Source: Anaerolineaceae bacterium (lineage in GTDB: Bacteria; Planctomycetota; Phycisphaerae; FEN-1346; JAACEH01). From it: 6,679 nt of DNA. The translations under genes were made by a program, and so were the position numbers. Shown here in pieces: positions 5,430-6,679 of this stretch (position 1 is its first letter; each line of letters begins with the position of its first letter). Location: assembly GCA_011682595.1 (NCBI GenBank), contig JAACEH010000103.1, positions 1-6,679 of the forward strand. Direction: 5' to 3'. The notes below the pieces were generated by a model. The model saw nothing but the letters and a program-made list of their open reading frames with translations, was not told the DNA's origin and searched no databases.

Positions 5430-6679
5430 CTATTTTGACCAACGGATACCGGGCTTGCCGACCTTGAGCACTTTGCCCGCGGCCTTGGCCTCGGTGCCGC
5501 CGACCAGGCCCATCTCGATTACCTTGCCGCCGGCGTCCAGTCGCACGACCGTCACCAGGGCGTTGGTGGTCAGGCCGTCGCCCGTGCTTGCCGCCGCGGG
5601 TTTGCCCTCGGCCTGGCGGTCGTAGCGGACGATGATCAGGTCCGTCCCGCCGTCGCTGCGCAGGACCTTCAGCCCGTAGGCCGGCACCGGGCCGCTCGTC
5701 TTGAACGACTCGGCCGACTTGACGGCGTCGCTGGCTTTGTAGGGATCGATCACCGTGGCGAAGACCGTCTCGGCGCCCTTGCGGCGAATGACCGCCTGGT
5801 GCCGTCCGCCGGGAACGGTCCCCACGTAAATGGTCGTTCCCGGCTCGCCGACTACGATGGCTTTCACCTCGTTGGCCGGATGCGTGCGGCGATCGTCGTT
5901 GGGCACCGAGTCGTCGAATTCCTGTCCTTCGGCCACGGTCACCGCCTCGCGCTTCCACGTGCCGGTCCAGTTGCCGTCGAGCTTCAGTGGCTTGGTCACC
6001 ATGATATGCTTGTAACCGGGCTGGGTGGCCAGGCCCAGCGGCTTCAGGGTCGCCGCATCCACGCCGGCCAGGGCGTCCAGGGCCCCGCGAAAACAGAGTG
6101 GATAGTCGTAGGTCCGCTCGCTCTGGCTCCAGCCGCGGTAAATGTCGGCCACGTAGCCCGGCATCTGGACCACCGTGCGGTCCAGGCCCACCCCGGCGTA
6201 GGCCTTGTCGCTGGTGCCGCGCATGACCTTGATCGCCCCGGCGTCGCTGAAGGCCAGCAGCTTGCCGGTCGTGGGGGCCTGCTTGTGCTGGTCAACGGAC
6301 ATCGTCCAGTGAGCCACGCTGGGCCGCGTCCAGTTGACGTGGCGGCGGTCCTCGTAGCGATAGCCCTGCGGCTCGCCGGCCAGTTCGTCGCCGTCGGCGA
6401 AGAGGATCAGGTTCAGCTTGTCGGGGTGGCCGTGGCCGCCGCCGTGAGGACCGTAGTCCATCAGCAGGTAGGTCGGCCGGCCGCCGTCGGTGCCGCGAAG
6501 AATCGCGTAACCGAGCTTGCCGAAGATCAGGCTCTTCAGGCCCGCCAGCGGCTTCTCGGGCAGCTTCTCATAGATGACCGTCGGAAAGTAGCAGCCCTGG
6601 CTCTGGAAGATCTGCCGCGGGGCGTCGTTGACCAAACGGCCGTAGTTCGGATCGCGGTACCGCAGGTAGGCGAAGTCGT
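5430..6679 (-). CDS. Heparinase II/III-like protein, C-terminal part (5' end outside window)
   Basis: The frame is open to the right edge (first whole codon 6677-6675) and encodes 415 residues ending at TAG 5432-5430. An internal TTG at 6635 is not a start, because family-like sequence (DFAYLRYRDPNYGR) continues upstream of it. The missing part should hold the signal peptide, if any, and the alpha/alpha-toroid domain of these polysaccharide lyases. The visible part is the beta-sandwich of the heparinase II/III family (PF07940): FGKLGYAILRG (52-62), LLMDYGPHGGGHGHPDKLNL (71-90), which matches the family's glycine- and histidine-rich metal-site motif, GYRYE (105-109) and SVAHWTMSVDQHKQ (120-133). 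Relatives cleave uronic-acid-containing polysaccharides such as heparin, heparan or alginate by beta-elimination. Residues about 165-197 match the 'RTVV..pgyv.Di' segment, but positions where I recall histidines carry R188 and C195, and 'HN' of the usual HNT motif is HW here (123-124). A changed substrate or lost lyase activity is possible. The gene is followed by its own terminator. Confidence 0.85.
   Translation of the reverse strand, partial: DFAYLRYRDPNYGRLVNDAPRQIFQSQGCYFPTVIYEKLPEKPLAGLKSLIFGKLGYAILRGTDGGRPTYLLMDYGPHGGGHGHPDKLNLILFADGDELAGEPQGYRYEDRRHVNWTRPSVAHWTMSVDQHKQAPTTGKLLAFSDAGAIKVMRGTSDKAYAGVGLDRTVVQMPGYVADIYRGWSQSERTYDYPLCFRGALDALAGVDAATLKPLGLATQPGYKHIMVTKPLKLDGNWTGTWKREAVTVAEGQEFDDSVPNDDRRTHPANEVKAIVVGEPGTTIYVGTVPGGRHQAVIRRKGAETVFATVIDPYKASDAVKSAESFKTSGPVPAYGLKVLRSDGGTDLIIVRYDRQAEGKPAAASTGDGLTTNALVTVVRLDAGGKVIEMGLVGGTEAKAAGKVLKVGKPGIRWSK

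Noticed and set aside
722..5467. Very long plus-strand open frame (about 1580 codons) opposite the glycosidase and exported-protein genes
   Set aside because: It lies antisense to two genes with clear family features, ribosome binding sites and a signal peptide. Its product is a monotonous Leu/Ala/Arg/Gln/Val/Pro/His mix typical of the reverse complement of GC-rich codons with G/C at third positions. No domain is recognisable, and it runs through the intergenic gap and terminator.
1..6679. CRISPR arrays, tRNA or rRNA genes, insertion sequences, tandem repeats
   Set aside because: I found no regularly spaced direct repeats, no tRNA cloverleaf, no transposase-like product and no terminal inverted repeats when reading both strands by eye.

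Overview
The window is high-GC DNA (roughly two thirds G+C by eye). It looks like a carbohydrate-degradation locus from an environmental bacterium, most plausibly a member of the Planctomycetota. That guess rests on the style of the proteins: a cytoplasmic-looking GH106-like glycosidase with the 'FWAWNG' N-terminus, a heparinase II/III-like protein, and a long GNAT family ending in 'YGLNFI'. No rRNA or marker gene is present to confirm it.

Layout from left to right. Positions 1-180 hold no convincing gene. Positions 181-621 (+) are a decayed GNAT acetyltransferase remnant: the acetyl-CoA loop and the family-like C-terminus survive, but the N-terminal half and apparently a middle segment are missing. 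Converging on it from the right is a two-gene minus-strand unit: a 1042-residue GH106-like (alpha-L-rhamnosidase family) glycosidase at 5242-2114, then, after 36 bases, a 467-residue secreted protein of unknown function at 2077-674. Both have strong, well-spaced Shine-Dalgarno sequences. Upstream on the same strand, a heparinase II/III-like protein runs off the right edge (6679-5430). A clear intrinsic terminator follows its stop codon and separates it from the glycosidase unit.

The three minus-strand genes can be read as parts of one pathway for a uronic-acid- and deoxysugar-containing polysaccharide: a lyase-like protein to depolymerise it, an exported helper or enzyme, and a cytoplasmic glycosidase acting on imported oligosaccharides. 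This linkage is inferred from gene neighbourhood and family membership; no substrate can be read from the sequence. The most interesting items are the unrecognised exported protein paired with the glycosidase, the unusual residues at conserved positions in the heparinase-like protein, and the multi-deletion GNAT remnant.
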